Source: Gemmatimonadaceae bacterium
GTDB taxonomy: Bacteria > Gemmatimonadota > Gemmatimonadetes > Gemmatimonadales > Gemmatimonadaceae
NCBI GenBank assembly: GCA_035633115.1
Contig: DASQFN010000008.1
Span: 44,416-108,415 of the forward strand
Direction: 5' to 3'
Length of the DNA: 64,000 nt
The position numbers and the translations under genes are program-made. Positions within the stretch are counted from its first letter, which is position 1, and each line of letters starts with the position of its first letter. Under the pieces are notes generated by a model. That model did not search any database, was not told the DNA's origin, and saw only the letters and a list, made by a program, of their open reading frames with translations. This document shows, in pieces, positions 63,844-64,000 of this stretch.

Positions 63844-64000
63844 TTATGGATTAATCCAGTACGAAATCTTGAGCAGCAGCGTGTTGTCCGGGTGCTGACG
63901 GAAGATGTCCTGGAAGTCGCGGCGGAAGCTGAAGTCGTTCACGAACGCCGGAATCCTGCCGCCCCTGCGCCCATACCAGGAACAGCGTCGAGCCCGGCTT
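63844..64000 (-). pseudogene. C-terminus of a DUF5916-like protein with apparent frameshift
   Basis: On the minus strand the last 51 codons read KPGSTLFLVWAQGR in one frame, then in a second frame FVNDFSFRRDFQDIFRQHPDNTLLL followed by KISYWINP and stop at 63844. Together these look like the end of the DUF5916 outer-membrane-type proteins frequent in Gemmatimonadota and Bacteroidota. The frame change falls within about 63946-63965. The gene is either frameshifted or the read is wrong at the window edge; the rest is outside. Confidence 0.6.

Noticed and set aside
1..64000. CRISPR array, rRNA or tRNA genes
   Set aside because: No repeat-spacer pattern, no conserved rRNA blocks and no convincing tRNA cloverleaf were noticed while reading; tools such as tRNAscan-SE were not available.

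Overview
The window looks like part of a chromosome from a Gemmatimonadota-like bacterium. The inference rests on high GC with a mosaic of gene types common in that phylum: a large secreted BNR-repeat protein, a DUF5117-type zinc metalloprotease, the C-terminus of a DUF5916-like protein, an ECF sigma remnant, a DUF4349 lipoprotein, and an atypical (clade II) nitrous-oxide reductase. No rRNA, tRNA or CRISPR array was recognised.

Layout. 1-13.5 kb: degraded ECF sigma factor, Uma2-type nuclease, cytochrome P450 divergent from a BNR-repeat protein, metalloprotease, D-threonine-aldolase-like PLP enzyme, semialdehyde dehydrogenase, two exported proteins of unknown role. 13.6-29.5 kb: PlsC-like acyltransferase, then a stress/low-oxygen type block with two YceI proteins, a porin-like protein, a PAS-GAF histidine kinase, a Tat-exported two-domain multicopper oxidase, a NarL-type two-component pair, a TPC-type P1B ATPase, three tandem-Usp proteins, a flavin split-barrel protein and a CBS protein. 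29.6-36.1 kb: nosZ-B-D-F-Y plus a cupredoxin lipoprotein and a short heme-copper-oxidase-like membrane protein. 36.1-45.5 kb: a hydrolase-fold protein lacking its nucleophile, a fourth Usp protein, a CusCBA-type metal efflux operon and two small membrane proteins. 46.1-50.7 kb: methyltransferase plus ABC exporter, MFS transporter, and an AhpD-family gene whose resolving/peroxidatic cysteine codon is an in-frame TGA.

50.9-58.5 kb is an accessory, visibly more AT-rich defence-type island: a DUF2806-like protein, a SMODS nucleotidyltransferase with a SLATT two-TM partner (short CBASS-like pair), a BglII/BstYI-type restriction-modification pair, a membrane-anchored zincin with a zinc ribbon, an SH3 lipoprotein and a coiled-coil membrane protein. 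58.7-64 kb returns to core-like genes: DUF4349 lipoprotein, Ser/Thr kinase, an ECF sigma/anti-sigma/DUF4097 operon, two small envelope proteins, and the end of a DUF5916-like gene with an apparent frameshift at the window edge.

The most interesting signal is the candidate selenoprotein at 50086-50685. The TGA at 50338-50340 falls exactly at the second Cys of the AhpD E-x11-C-x2-C-x3-H active site, the reading frame continues to a normal stop, and a SECIS-like hairpin with a G-starting loop lies 17 nt downstream. The second theme is coupling of N2O reduction, copper handling and a universal-stress-protein/two-component block that resembles low-oxygen response loci of other bacteria.
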